64,000 nucleotides of DNA from Phenylobacterium glaciei. Lineage in GTDB: Bacteria; Pseudomonadota; Alphaproteobacteria; Caulobacterales; Caulobacteraceae. The position numbers were made by a program, and so were the translations under genes. Position 1 is the first letter of the stretch, and each line of letters opens with the position of its first letter. Below are positions 44,229 to 52,943 of this stretch, piece after piece. A model generated the notes under the pieces. That model did not search any database. It was not told where the DNA came from and saw only the letters and a list, made by a program, of their open reading frames with translations. The stretch is from positions 3,745,501-3,809,500 of the forward strand of contig NZ_JAGSGD010000001.1 of NCBI RefSeq assembly GCF_016772415.1. Direction: 5' to 3'.

Positions 44229-45352
44229 GCGAACACTTCCGACGCGCCGGCCACCGCGCGGCAGGCGAAGGCGTCGGGGACTTCGCCGATGACCGCGCCA
44301 TAGGCCGCGACGATGGCGGCCTGGACAGCCTCGACCGCCGCGGTGTCCACCAGGGCGATGACGCAGCCGCCGAACCCGCCGCCCATCAGCCGCGCGCCGT
44401 GCACCCCGGGGGTGGCCTGGGCGATGGCGGCCAACTGGTCGACTACCGGCAGGCTGACCTCCATGTCGTCGCGCAGGGAGGCGTGGGACTGGTTCATCAG
44501 GTCGCCCAGGGCCGCGAGGTCGCCGGCCGCCATGGCGGTCACAGCCCGGCCCACCCGGGCGTTCTCGGTCACCACGTGGCGACAGCGTTTGGCGGGATCG
44601 CCGCTAAGCTTCCGCAGGGCGGCGGGCAGGTCGCCCTGCGCCACATCGCGCAGCGTGGGAACGTCCAGGGTGCGGGCGGCGGCCTCGCAGTCCTCGCGCC
44701 GCTGGCGGTATTCGCCCCCCACCAACCGGTGGCTGACCATGGAGTTGATCAGCAGGAAACTCGCGCCTTCCGGCAGGGTCGCGGGGGTCGCGTCCAGGCT
44801 GCGGCAGTCCAGCATCAGGGCGCCGCCCTCGACACCATTGGCCGAGGCGAAGCTGTCCATGATCCCGCAAGGCATGCCCACGAACCGGTTCTCCGACGCC
44901 CGGGTCCAGAGGGCCACCTGGACGCCGTCGGCCTCGACGCCTGAGAGCGCCAGCAGGGCGCGGGTCACCGCCACCTGCAGGGCCGCCGACGAACTGACCC
45001 CCGCCCCGACCGGCACATCGGAGGCGATCAACAGGTCGGCGCCCACGATCGGCAGCCCGGCCTCCAGCAGGGTCTTGGCGGGACCCGCCACATAGTCGGT
45101 CCAGTCGCCGCGCGGGGTGAGCGTGGCCAGGTCGGCCTCCACCTCCTGACCGAAGGTCTGGGAGACGACGCGCAGCCGCCCAAGGCCATTGGGCGCGGCG
45201 GCCACCACACACCAGCGGTCGATGGCGGCGGGCAGAACAAAGCCCTCGGAATAGTCGGTGTGCTCGCCGATGATGTTGATGCGGCCGGGCGCGCGGAACA
45301 GGCGCGGCTCAGCCCCGAAGCGGGCGCGGAAGGCGGCGGCGAGGTCTGTCAC
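44225..45352 (-). CDS. galK: Galactokinase
   Basis: A 375-aa GHMP kinase that phosphorylates galactose at C1. The galactokinase signature FRAPGRINIIGEHTDYSEGFVLP, the ATP loop PVGAGVSSSAALQVA, and the motif RLMGGGFGGCVIAL are all present. It begins at a GTG (45352) that overlaps the alpha-galactosidase stop by 4 bases, so it is co-translated with the enzyme that frees galactose. Confidence 0.95.
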   Translation of the reverse strand: MTDLAAAFRARFGAEPRLFRAPGRINIIGEHTDYSEGFVLPAAIDRWCVVAAAPNGLGRLRVVSQTFGQEVEADLATLTPRGDWTDYVAGPAKTLLEAGLPIVGADLLIASDVPVGAGVSSSAALQVAVTRALLALSGVEADGVQVALWTRASENRFVGMPCGIMDSFASANGVEGGALMLDCRSLDATPATLPEGASFLLINSMVSHRLVGGEYRQRREDCEAAARTLDVPTLRDVAQGDLPAALRKLSGDPAKRCRHVVTENARVGRAVTAMAAGDLAALGDLMNQSHASLRDDMEVSLPVVDQLAAIAQATPGVHGARLMGGGFGGCVIALVDTAAVEAVQAAIVAAYGAVIGEVPDAFACRAVAGASEVFA

Positions 45353-47472
45353 GCGGGCGCCCGCGTCAGCCGGAAGACCGCGATCTCGCCGGCTCGCATC
45401 ACCGGCAGGGCGATGCCCGTCTGGGCCAGCATCGCGCCCGTGGCGGTCAGGGTGTCGCCTTTCACCAGGGGGATGCGCCGCTTCATCACCGCGAAAGGCC
45501 GTTCGGGCGGATTGATCATCGCGACCTCATAGGCCGTATCGGGCTCCAGGCCCAAGACCCGCAGCGGCGCCAGCGCGGCGGCCTTCGACGTCTCCACCTG
45601 GGCGGCGGAGACCAGGATGCTGCCCTCCCCCACATTGGCGAAGGCCAGACAGCCAGGGTCGGGATGCTCCAGGCGCAGGGTGCGGCCGGCGTGCAGGTCG
45701 GCGCGCAGGGACTTGTGGACCGCGATGGCGGCGGCGAGTCTGTCGCGTTCATCCGGGGTGAAGGCGCGCAGGTCGGCCTCGATGCCCATATGGCCGCCGA
45801 GCGCGGTCATGGCCCGCAGGTCGAGGCTGGAGGTCCGCGCCGTCGTGTGGCTGGCGGCGGCGCCGACGTGAGATCCCATGACCTCCGGCGGGAAGAAGAT
45901 CGAGAAGCCCCGCTGGATGGCCTGGCGTTCGATGGGGTCGTTGCAGTCCGACGTCCAGATGCGGTCAGCGCGCTTGAGGATCTCGTAGTCAGCCCGGCCG
46001 CCGCCCGAGGAGCAGCTCTCGATCTCCACCGTAGGATGGGCCGCGCGCAGCCGGTCCATCAGGGCGTAGACGGCCAGGGTCTGGTTGTGGACCGCCGCCC
46101 GGCCGCCGCTGAGCGCGTGGGTCAGGTCGCGGTTCATGTCCCACTTCAGATAGCCGATGGCGTTGCCGGCCAGCAGGGCGTCGATCTGGCCGAAGATGTT
46201 CTGCGCCACCTCGGGACGGGTGAGGTCTAGCACGTACTGGCCCCGCCCCAACGGCTGGTCGCGGCCCGGATCGCCCAGCACCCAGTCGGGATGGGCGCGC
46301 AGCAGGTCGGAGTCGGCATTGGCCATCTCCGGCTCGACCCAGAGGCCGAAATCCATGCCGAGGCCGCGCACGTGGTCGATCAGCGGGGTCAGGCCGCCCG
46401 GATACTTGGCTGGATCGACGGTCCAGTCCCCCAGGCCCGAGCGGTCGTCGGGACGGCCCCGGAACCAGCCGTCGTCCAGGACGTAGCGCTCCGCGCCGGC
46501 CTGCGCGGCCAGGTCGGCGAGCCCCTTCAGGGTCTCCAGATCGTGGTCGAAATAGATAGCTTCCCAGCCGTTGTAGTGCACCGCACGGGTCTTGCCGCGC
46601 AGCCGACCGCCGAGGATCACGTCGCGGACGAAGGGGTGCAGCCGGTCGGAGACGCCGTTCAGGCCACTCTCGGAACGGGCCAGGTAGAGGGCCGGGGTCT
46701 GGTAGCTTTCCCCTTGCCGCAGGATCACTTCGCCCGGATGCAGCAGCTCGCCGGCCTGAAGCTGAATACGGCCGTCGCGCAGCCGCTCGGCGAAGATGCG
46801 GTGATCCCCGCTCCAGGCCAGATGCAGGGCGAAAGCCTCGCCGCGGGTTTCGCTGAAGCCCTGCTCTCCCACCACCGCGAAGGGCGGGGCGTAATGGGAG
46901 GTGCGGCCGCTGCGGTTCTCCTTGGCGATCAGGCCCGTGGCGAGGGTCTGGCGGACGGGTGCGAACTCCCGGGTCCAGCGGCCGTCGAACAGCAGCAGGT
47001 CGGCGTGCGGACTGTCGAAGGCGCCGGCCGCCAGCCAGTCGACGGTCAGGGGATCAGGCCCCAGGTTGCGCAGGGCCGTGCGGCTGGTGAGCACGCCGGT
47101 GGCGGCGTCCAGGGCGAGGTTCAGGGTCAGCTCGATCCCGGCGGCGGCGTCCCCCAGCACCAGGGTCGCGCCGCCTGGCGTCAGCTCGGCGTCGCGCAGG
47201 CGCATCTGGCTGACGAGCTCGGCGCCATTGCGATGGGCCAGCAGGCCCGGATGGCCGGTGAACCCCTGCCCCGCCTCCGGCAGCCAGCTCAGCCGCTCGC
47301 CGCCATCCAGCATGCCGTGCGGGATGGCGCGGATCGCCAGCCGCGCCAGGGCCGGGATCGGATCGCCAGCCCCCAGGTCGGGGCCCCAATAGACGAGCCG
47401 GGGCGCGCCGGCCTCGGTAGTGAGGAAGACCAGGCTCTCGGCCCCGCCGTCCAGTCGAAATCCCGGAGCCAT
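45349..47472 (-). CDS. Alpha-galactosidase, glycoside hydrolase family 36
   Basis: A 707-aa GH36 enzyme. The N-terminal beta-supersandwich leads to a TIM barrel with VHYNGWEAIYFDHD, YVLDDGWFRGRPDD, the nucleophile Asp in YLKWDMNRD and the acid/base Asp in SCSSGGGRADYEIL. It removes alpha-galactose from raffinose-type sugars or galactomannan oligomers. No signal peptide is present, so the oligosaccharide must be imported first. The ATG at 47472 is chosen because it overlaps the methyltransferase stop (TGATG); an earlier in-frame ATG at 47526 is inside that gene. Confidence 0.93.
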   Translation of the reverse strand: MAPGFRLDGGAESLVFLTTEAGAPRLVYWGPDLGAGDPIPALARLAIRAIPHGMLDGGERLSWLPEAGQGFTGHPGLLAHRNGAELVSQMRLRDAELTPGGATLVLGDAAAGIELTLNLALDAATGVLTSRTALRNLGPDPLTVDWLAAGAFDSPHADLLLFDGRWTREFAPVRQTLATGLIAKENRSGRTSHYAPPFAVVGEQGFSETRGEAFALHLAWSGDHRIFAERLRDGRIQLQAGELLHPGEVILRQGESYQTPALYLARSESGLNGVSDRLHPFVRDVILGGRLRGKTRAVHYNGWEAIYFDHDLETLKGLADLAAQAGAERYVLDDGWFRGRPDDRSGLGDWTVDPAKYPGGLTPLIDHVRGLGMDFGLWVEPEMANADSDLLRAHPDWVLGDPGRDQPLGRGQYVLDLTRPEVAQNIFGQIDALLAGNAIGYLKWDMNRDLTHALSGGRAAVHNQTLAVYALMDRLRAAHPTVEIESCSSGGGRADYEILKRADRIWTSDCNDPIERQAIQRGFSIFFPPEVMGSHVGAAASHTTARTSSLDLRAMTALGGHMGIEADLRAFTPDERDRLAAAIAVHKSLRADLHAGRTLRLEHPDPGCLAFANVGEGSILVSAAQVETSKAAALAPLRVLGLEPDTAYEVAMINPPERPFAVMKRRIPLVKGDTLTATGAMLAQTGIALPVMRAGEIAVFRLTRAPA

Positions 47473-48281
47473 CAGGCGGGCGCCTTCGGTGTCATCACCA
47501 GCCAGGGGGTGGGCCGCACGCGCCACTCCCAGACCGCGATCAGGTGGTCGAGATGCCCCTGGGACGCCAGCCAGCCGGGCAGCGGCACGCTCTTGCCCTG
47601 CTGGTTCAGGCGCTGGATGTCGTGGGTGGCGGAGAACCGTTCGGTCACCCGGTCCAGCACGCCGGGCCGGTAGACGTCGTGGGTCTCGACGATCAGGCTC
47701 ATCTTGGCCAGGGCCGGGGACAGGTCGGGCCGCAGCAGGTCATCCTCCGCCCCCTCCACGTCCATCATCACCAGGCAGCGGCGGTCGGCGAATTCCTCGA
47801 AGCCCGTCGGCGTAAAGGTCTCACGCACCACCACCCGGTCGGCGACGCCGTTCTTGCCGGCCAGTTCGGCGCAGGCCAGGCGGGCGGCTTCGACGATGTC
47901 ATAGGCATAGACGGTGACGGCCGGCATCAGCCGGGCCAGGCCCACGGCGTAATAGCCCTCCGCGCAACCCACATCGACGACGCAGTCGAAGTCCTCGGCC
48001 GCGAACCGGGCGATGGCCGGGTGCAGTTCGGATTCGTAGGAGCCCAGCAGACGCGGGGCCAGGGCCCCCTCGGTGGCCGTCCCCACATAGTCCATGCCCG
48101 CGAAGGGCCCATGGAGGATCTTCGCCCCGTGATTGCGCAGCAGGAGATTGGCGATGGCGCGCGAGCGCCAGATCGCCAGGACCCGCAGGACGGTGTTCAG
48201 TTCCGGTTCCGCGGCCAGGGGCGGGTTGCGCGTCACCCGCGCCCTGATCCAGGCGGCGACCGGCTCATGTAGGTTGCTCAT
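47472..48281 (-). CDS. FkbM-like SAM-dependent methyltransferase
   Basis: A 269-aa methyltransferase. The SAM-binding motif I is VVDVGCAEGYYAVGLAR, with the acidic end of strand 2 in VYAYDIVEAARLA and a motif MMDVEGAEDDLL that recurs in FkbM-type enzymes. The ATG at 48281 is preferred since the longer frame upstream is arginine-rich and unlike a protein. It is the first gene of the galactose operon and overlaps the alpha-galactosidase by one base. Sugar or peptide methylation cannot be decided. Its presence in a sugar-utilisation operon is unusual. Confidence 0.8.
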   Translation of the reverse strand: MSNLHEPVAAWIRARVTRNPPLAAEPELNTVLRVLAIWRSRAIANLLLRNHGAKILHGPFAGMDYVGTATEGALAPRLLGSYESELHPAIARFAAEDFDCVVDVGCAEGYYAVGLARLMPAVTVYAYDIVEAARLACAELAGKNGVADRVVVRETFTPTGFEEFADRRCLVMMDVEGAEDDLLRPDLSPALAKMSLIVETHDVYRPGVLDRVTERFSATHDIQRLNQQGKSVPLPGWLASQGHLDHLIAVWEWRVRPTPWLVMTPKAPA

Positions 48282-48385
48282 CCCCCGACCATAGCCGCGC
48301 GCCGCGGGGACAGGCCAGACGCTCAATTGACACCGTGGGCGGTGAGCGGTCTTGATCGCCCCGTGGACAGACCCTGGACCAGACC

Positions 48386-50410
48386 GTGAGCGACACCTCC
48401 GCCTCCGTCGGCACCCTGGCCGGCGCGTTGGAGCACACCCGGCGGATGCTGGCCGCACGGCCGGACCTGGCGCAGCAGCAGACCCTGGAAATCCTCAAGG
48501 CGGCGCCCGGCCATCCCGAGGCGTTGCTGCTGCTGGGCCAAGCCCTGGAACGGCAGGACCGGCTCGGCGAGGCCCTGGAGGTGCTGACGCCGCTCGCCGC
48601 CGCCCAGCCGCGCTGGGCGATGGCGCACCTCGAACTGGGCCGGGTCCGGGGCGCCCTGGGCGACGGTCCCGGCGCGCTGGCGTCCCTGGCCCATGCGCTC
48701 TCGCTGAAACCCGATCTGGCCGAGGCCTGGCGGCTGAGCGCCGAGCAACATCGGCTAGCCGGAAACACCTCCGCGGCCCAGGCCGCCACCGCCCGGCAGA
48801 TCGCCTGCGCCACCCAGGATCCGCAACTGCTGGAGGCGGGGGCAGCCCTGGTGGAGGGGAAGCTGGCGGTGGCGGAGCACACCCTGCGTGAGGTGCTGAA
48901 GACGCGCCCCGACGAGGTCCCGGCCCTGCGCATGCTGGCCGAGGTGGCGACGCGGCTGGCGCGCTACGAGGACGCCGAAACTCTGCTGACCCATGCCCTG
49001 GCCCTGGCGCCGGAGTTCGACGCGGCGCGGCTGAACCTGGCCATCGTGCTCTACCGCCAGACCAAGGCCGCCGCCGCCGCCGCCGAGGTCGAGAAGCTGC
49101 TGGCCAAGGATCCCCGCAATCCGGGCTATCGGAACCTGAAGGCCGCCGCGCTGGGCCAGACCGGCGACTATGGCCAGACCATCGACATCTACGAGAAGCT
49201 GCTGGCCGACTTCCCGGCCCAGCCCAAGGCCTGGATGAGCCTGGGCCATGCGCTGAAGACCGTGGGCCGGCAGGCCGACAGCGTCGCCGCCTATCGCCGG
49301 AGCCTCGCGCTTGCGCCGGCCCTCGGCGAGGCCTGGTGGAGCCTGGCCAATCTGAAGACCGTGACGTTCAGTGACGACGACGTGGCGGCGATGCGCGGCC
49401 AGTTGGCGCGGGAAGACCTGGCGGCCGAAGACCGCTTCCACCTCCACTTCGCGCTCGGCAAGGCGCTGGAGGACGCCGCCGATTACGCCGCCTCCTTCGA
49501 GCAGTACGCCCTGGGCAACGCCCTGCGCCGCCAGACCCTGACCTATGACGCGCAGGAGACCCACGACCATGTGCGGCGCTCCAAGGCGCTGTTCACCCGG
49601 GGCTTCTTCAGCGAGCGCGAGGGATATGGCGGCGAGGCGCCCGATCCGATCTTCATCCTCGGTCTGCCGCGGGCGGGCTCGACCCTGGTGGAACAGATCC
49701 TGGCCAGCCACTCGGCCATCGAGGGCACCATGGAGCTGCCCGACATCCCGGCCATCGCCAAGCGGCTGGGGGGCCGGTCGCGGGCCGAGGAGGGCTCGGC
49801 CTATCCGCAGGCGCTGGCCGACCTGGACGCCGACGCCTGCCGGGCGCTGGGGCAGGAGTATCTCGACCGTACGCGGGGCCAGCGGAAACTCGGGCGCCCG
49901 TTCTTCATCGACAAGATGCCCAACAACTTCTCCCACGTCGGGCTGATCCATCTGATCCTGCCGAACGCCAGGATCATCGATGCGCGGCGCCACCCCCTGG
50001 GCTGCTGCTTCTCGGGCTTCAAGCAGCACTTCGCCCGCGGCCAGGGCTTCACCTACGACCTCACCGATCTCGGCCGCTACTATGGCGACTATGTGGAGCT
50101 GATGGCCCACTTCGACGCCGTGCTGCCGGGGCGGGTGCACCGGGTGATCTATGAGCGCATGGTGGCCGATCCGGAGGGGGAGGTCCGCGCCCTGCTGGCC
50201 TATTGCGGCCTGCCCTTCGAGCCCGCCTGCCTGGCCTTCCACGAGAACGACCGGGCCGTACGCACCGCCAGTTCCGAGCAGGTCCGCCAGCCGATCTTCA
50301 CCGACGGCGTCGACCACTGGCGCCATTACGAGCGCTGGTTGGTGCCGCTGAAGACCGCCCTGGGCCCGGTGTTGGGAGCCTATCCGGCGGCTCCCGACTT
50401 CAAGGCCTGA
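48386..50410 (+). CDS. TPR-repeat sulfotransferase family protein
   Basis: A 674-aa protein. The first ~380 residues are about ten tetratricopeptide repeats (for example GHPEALLLLGQALERQDRLG, AWMSLGHALKTVGRQ). The C-terminal part is a PAPS-dependent sulfotransferase domain with the 5'-phosphosulfate loop FILGLPRAGSTLVEQIL, the MELPDIPAIAKRLG segment and the 3'-phosphate-binding IIDARRHPLGCCFSGF. Such fusions modify proteins or glycans recognised by the repeats. Start is GTG at 48386. No signal peptide. It diverges from the galactose operon. The substrate is unknown. Confidence 0.85.
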   Translation: MSDTSASVGTLAGALEHTRRMLAARPDLAQQQTLEILKAAPGHPEALLLLGQALERQDRLGEALEVLTPLAAAQPRWAMAHLELGRVRGALGDGPGALASLAHALSLKPDLAEAWRLSAEQHRLAGNTSAAQAATARQIACATQDPQLLEAGAALVEGKLAVAEHTLREVLKTRPDEVPALRMLAEVATRLARYEDAETLLTHALALAPEFDAARLNLAIVLYRQTKAAAAAAEVEKLLAKDPRNPGYRNLKAAALGQTGDYGQTIDIYEKLLADFPAQPKAWMSLGHALKTVGRQADSVAAYRRSLALAPALGEAWWSLANLKTVTFSDDDVAAMRGQLAREDLAAEDRFHLHFALGKALEDAADYAASFEQYALGNALRRQTLTYDAQETHDHVRRSKALFTRGFFSEREGYGGEAPDPIFILGLPRAGSTLVEQILASHSAIEGTMELPDIPAIAKRLGGRSRAEEGSAYPQALADLDADACRALGQEYLDRTRGQRKLGRPFFIDKMPNNFSHVGLIHLILPNARIIDARRHPLGCCFSGFKQHFARGQGFTYDLTDLGRYYGDYVELMAHFDAVLPGRVHRVIYERMVADPEGEVRALLAYCGLPFEPACLAFHENDRAVRTASSEQVRQPIFTDGVDHWRHYERWLVPLKTALGPVLGAYPAAPDFKA

Positions 50411-50548
50411 ACGCTCCTTCCACACCCTTCCCAGGTGGCGCCGGCGCAACACCGTTCAATCACCGTGTCCGGACAGCTTGACAGTGTAAGCGCGTCGGGA
50501 CGCAACTGCGCGTCAGGAGTCGAGATATCGACATTGAGGGGCCTGACC

Positions 50549-52888
50549 ATGCGCGCAAAGACAAGCCTGCCGCGGAGGATGGCGCTCAGCGCCGTCCTGA
50601 TGACGAGCACCATGCTGGCCGGGAGCGCCTACGCTCAGTCTGCGGGCGGCGGGGCGATGGTCGAGGAGCTGGTGGTCACCGCCCAGAAGCGCGAGGAGAA
50701 CCTCCAGGACGTGCCGGTGGCGGTCACAGCCTTCACCACCAAGAAGCTCGAGCAGCTCAACGTCAACGACTTCGCCGGCTACGTGAAATACCTGCCCAGC
50801 GTCTCCTTCCAGAGCGGGGCGCCCGGATATTCCAACGTCTATATGCGCGGCGTGGCCTCGGGTGGCGACGGCAATCACTCCGGGTCCCTGCCCAGCGTCG
50901 GCACCTATCTGGACGAGGCCCCGATCACCACCATCGGCGGGGCGCTGGACCTGCACATCTATGACATCGCCCGGGTCGAGGCCCTGGCAGGGCCACAGGG
51001 CACGCTCTATGGCGCCAGCTCCCAGGCCGGCACCCTGCGGATCATCACCAACCAGCCCGAGATCGGCGACTACAGCGCCAAGTACGATCTGCAGGCCAAC
51101 ACCGTGGCGCACGGCGGCCGGGGCCACGTGCTGGAGGGCATGGTCAATGTGCCCATGAGCGACCAGATGGCGATCCGCCTGGTGGCCTGGGACGAGCATG
51201 ACGCGGGCTATATCGACAACGTGAAGGGCTCGCGCACCTATCCGGTGTCGGGCGTCACAATCACCAGCACCGCCAAGAAGGACTACAACGAGGTCGACAC
51301 CTTCGGCGCGCGGGTCGCCCTGCTGCTGCGGCTGAACGAGAACTGGACCATCAAGCCCACCATCATGGGCCAGGACCAGAAGACCACCGGCGTGTTCGGC
51401 TATGACCCGCTGATCGGCGAGCTGAAGGTCCAGCACTACCTGCCCGAGGACAACCACGACCGCTGGTATCAGGCGGCTTTGGCGGTGGAGGGCAAGGTCT
51501 CAGACCTCGACCTCGTCTATACCGGCGCCTACATGTCGCGGAAGATCGACAGCCACACCGACTACACCGACTATTCCTACTTCTACGACACCCTGTACGG
51601 CTCGGGCGCCTACATCACCGATGCGTCCGGCGCGATCATCGACCCGACCCAGCGGATCAGCGGCCACGACAAGTTCACCCGCTACAGCCACGAGATCCGG
51701 CTGTCCTCGCCGCAGGACTGGCGGACCCGGTTCGTGCTCGGAGCCTTCGCCCAGCGGCAGAGCCACTTCATTGAGCAGAACTACCAGATCACCAACTTCG
51801 ACCCGGCCCTGTCGCCCACCGGCTGGCCCGGCACCGTCTGGCTGACCGAACAGTTCCGGGTGGACCGCGACTACGCGGCCTTCGCCGAGGTCTCCTTCGA
51901 CATCACCCCCAAGCTGACTGTCACCGGCGGCATGCGGGCCTTCAAATCCGACAACAGCCTGAAGGGTTTCTTCGGCTTCGGCAGCGGGTTCAGTTCGAAG
52001 ACCGGCGAGGCGGCCTGTTTCGCCCCGACCAGCGTCGGCAAGGGCCCCTGCACCAATCTCGACAAGCGGGTGAAGGAGACCGGCCAGATCTTCAAGGCCA
52101 ACGCCACCTACAAGATCGACGACGACAAGATGGTCTATGCGACCTATTCCGAAGGCTTCCGGCCCGGCGGGATCAATCGCCGCGGAACCCGCGCGCCCTA
52201 CGACTCCGACTACCTCTACAACTACGAACTGGGGTGGAAGACCCAGTGGGCCGACAACACCGTGCGCTTCAACGGGGCGGTCTATGTCGAGGACTGGAAG
52301 GACTTCCAGTTCTCCTTCCTCGGCCCCAACGCCTTCACCGAGATCCAGAACGCCGGCCAGGCCCGCATCAAGGGCGCCGAGGTCGAGCTGAGCTGGGTCC
52401 CGATCCAGGGCCTGACCATCGGCGGGGCGGCCACCTATACCGACGCCAAGCTCACCGAGGACTATTGCGGCACGGTCAATCCTGCCACCGGCAAGCCGGT
52501 ACAGACCTGCGCCACCCCCCAGGCGCCCACCGGCACCGCCCTGCCCGTGACGCCCAAGATCAAGGCCAATACGACGGTCCGCTACGAGTTCCCCTGGGCC
52601 GGCTTCGACGCCCACCTGCAGGGGGCCTTCGTCTACCAGTCCTCCAACTGGGGCGACCTGCGCCTGGCCGAGCGGGCCGAGCTCGGCAAGCTGCGGGCCT
52701 ATGCCCAGGCCGACTTCACCGCCGGCGTCGCGCGCGACAACTGGCACGCCGAGCTGTCGATCCTGAACGCCTTCGACAAGCGCGGCGACCAGTACCGCTA
52801 TGTCGGCTGCCCGTCCTGCGGCGCCGAGCCCTACTTTGTGGTGACCCGCCCGCGGACCATCGCCATCAGCTTCGGGCAGGCGTTCTAG
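50549..52888 (+). CDS. TonB-dependent outer-membrane receptor
   Basis: A 779-aa receptor. It has a signal peptide (MALSAVLMTSTMLAGSAYAQ), a TonB-box-like VEELVVTAQKREENLQDVPV, plug motifs NVYMRGVASGGDG, VGTYLDEAPITTI and VEALAGPQGTLYGASSQAG, and a barrel that ends AISFGQAF. The ATG at 50549 directly precedes the signal peptide. A TTGACA lies about 70 bases upstream. It resembles receptors of the sphingomonad/Caulobacter type with unknown organic substrates. It ends at a strong bidirectional terminator. It may serve either the sulfotransferase or the galactose genes, but no link is shown. Confidence 0.92.
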   Translation: MRAKTSLPRRMALSAVLMTSTMLAGSAYAQSAGGGAMVEELVVTAQKREENLQDVPVAVTAFTTKKLEQLNVNDFAGYVKYLPSVSFQSGAPGYSNVYMRGVASGGDGNHSGSLPSVGTYLDEAPITTIGGALDLHIYDIARVEALAGPQGTLYGASSQAGTLRIITNQPEIGDYSAKYDLQANTVAHGGRGHVLEGMVNVPMSDQMAIRLVAWDEHDAGYIDNVKGSRTYPVSGVTITSTAKKDYNEVDTFGARVALLLRLNENWTIKPTIMGQDQKTTGVFGYDPLIGELKVQHYLPEDNHDRWYQAALAVEGKVSDLDLVYTGAYMSRKIDSHTDYTDYSYFYDTLYGSGAYITDASGAIIDPTQRISGHDKFTRYSHEIRLSSPQDWRTRFVLGAFAQRQSHFIEQNYQITNFDPALSPTGWPGTVWLTEQFRVDRDYAAFAEVSFDITPKLTVTGGMRAFKSDNSLKGFFGFGSGFSSKTGEAACFAPTSVGKGPCTNLDKRVKETGQIFKANATYKIDDDKMVYATYSEGFRPGGINRRGTRAPYDSDYLYNYELGWKTQWADNTVRFNGAVYVEDWKDFQFSFLGPNAFTEIQNAGQARIKGAEVELSWVPIQGLTIGGAATYTDAKLTEDYCGTVNPATGKPVQTCATPQAPTGTALPVTPKIKANTTVRYEFPWAGFDAHLQGAFVYQSSNWGDLRLAERAELGKLRAYAQADFTAGVARDNWHAELSILNAFDKRGDQYRYVGCPSCGAEPYFVVTRPRTIAISFGQAF

Positions 52889-52904
52889 CCCTGCGATAGA
52901 GGGC

Positions 52905-52930
52905 TGCGGCGGGGGTCCTCCCCCGCCGCA
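52905..52930. terminator. Bidirectional hairpin terminator between convergent receptors
   Basis: TGCGGCGGGGG-TCCT-CCCCCGCCGCA, a perfect 11-bp stem with a 4-base loop, lies midway between the stops of the two convergent TonB-receptor genes. U-tracts are weak on both sides, but the position and stability fit termination. Confidence 0.8.
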
Positions 52931-52943
52931 AACCCTTACCCGA

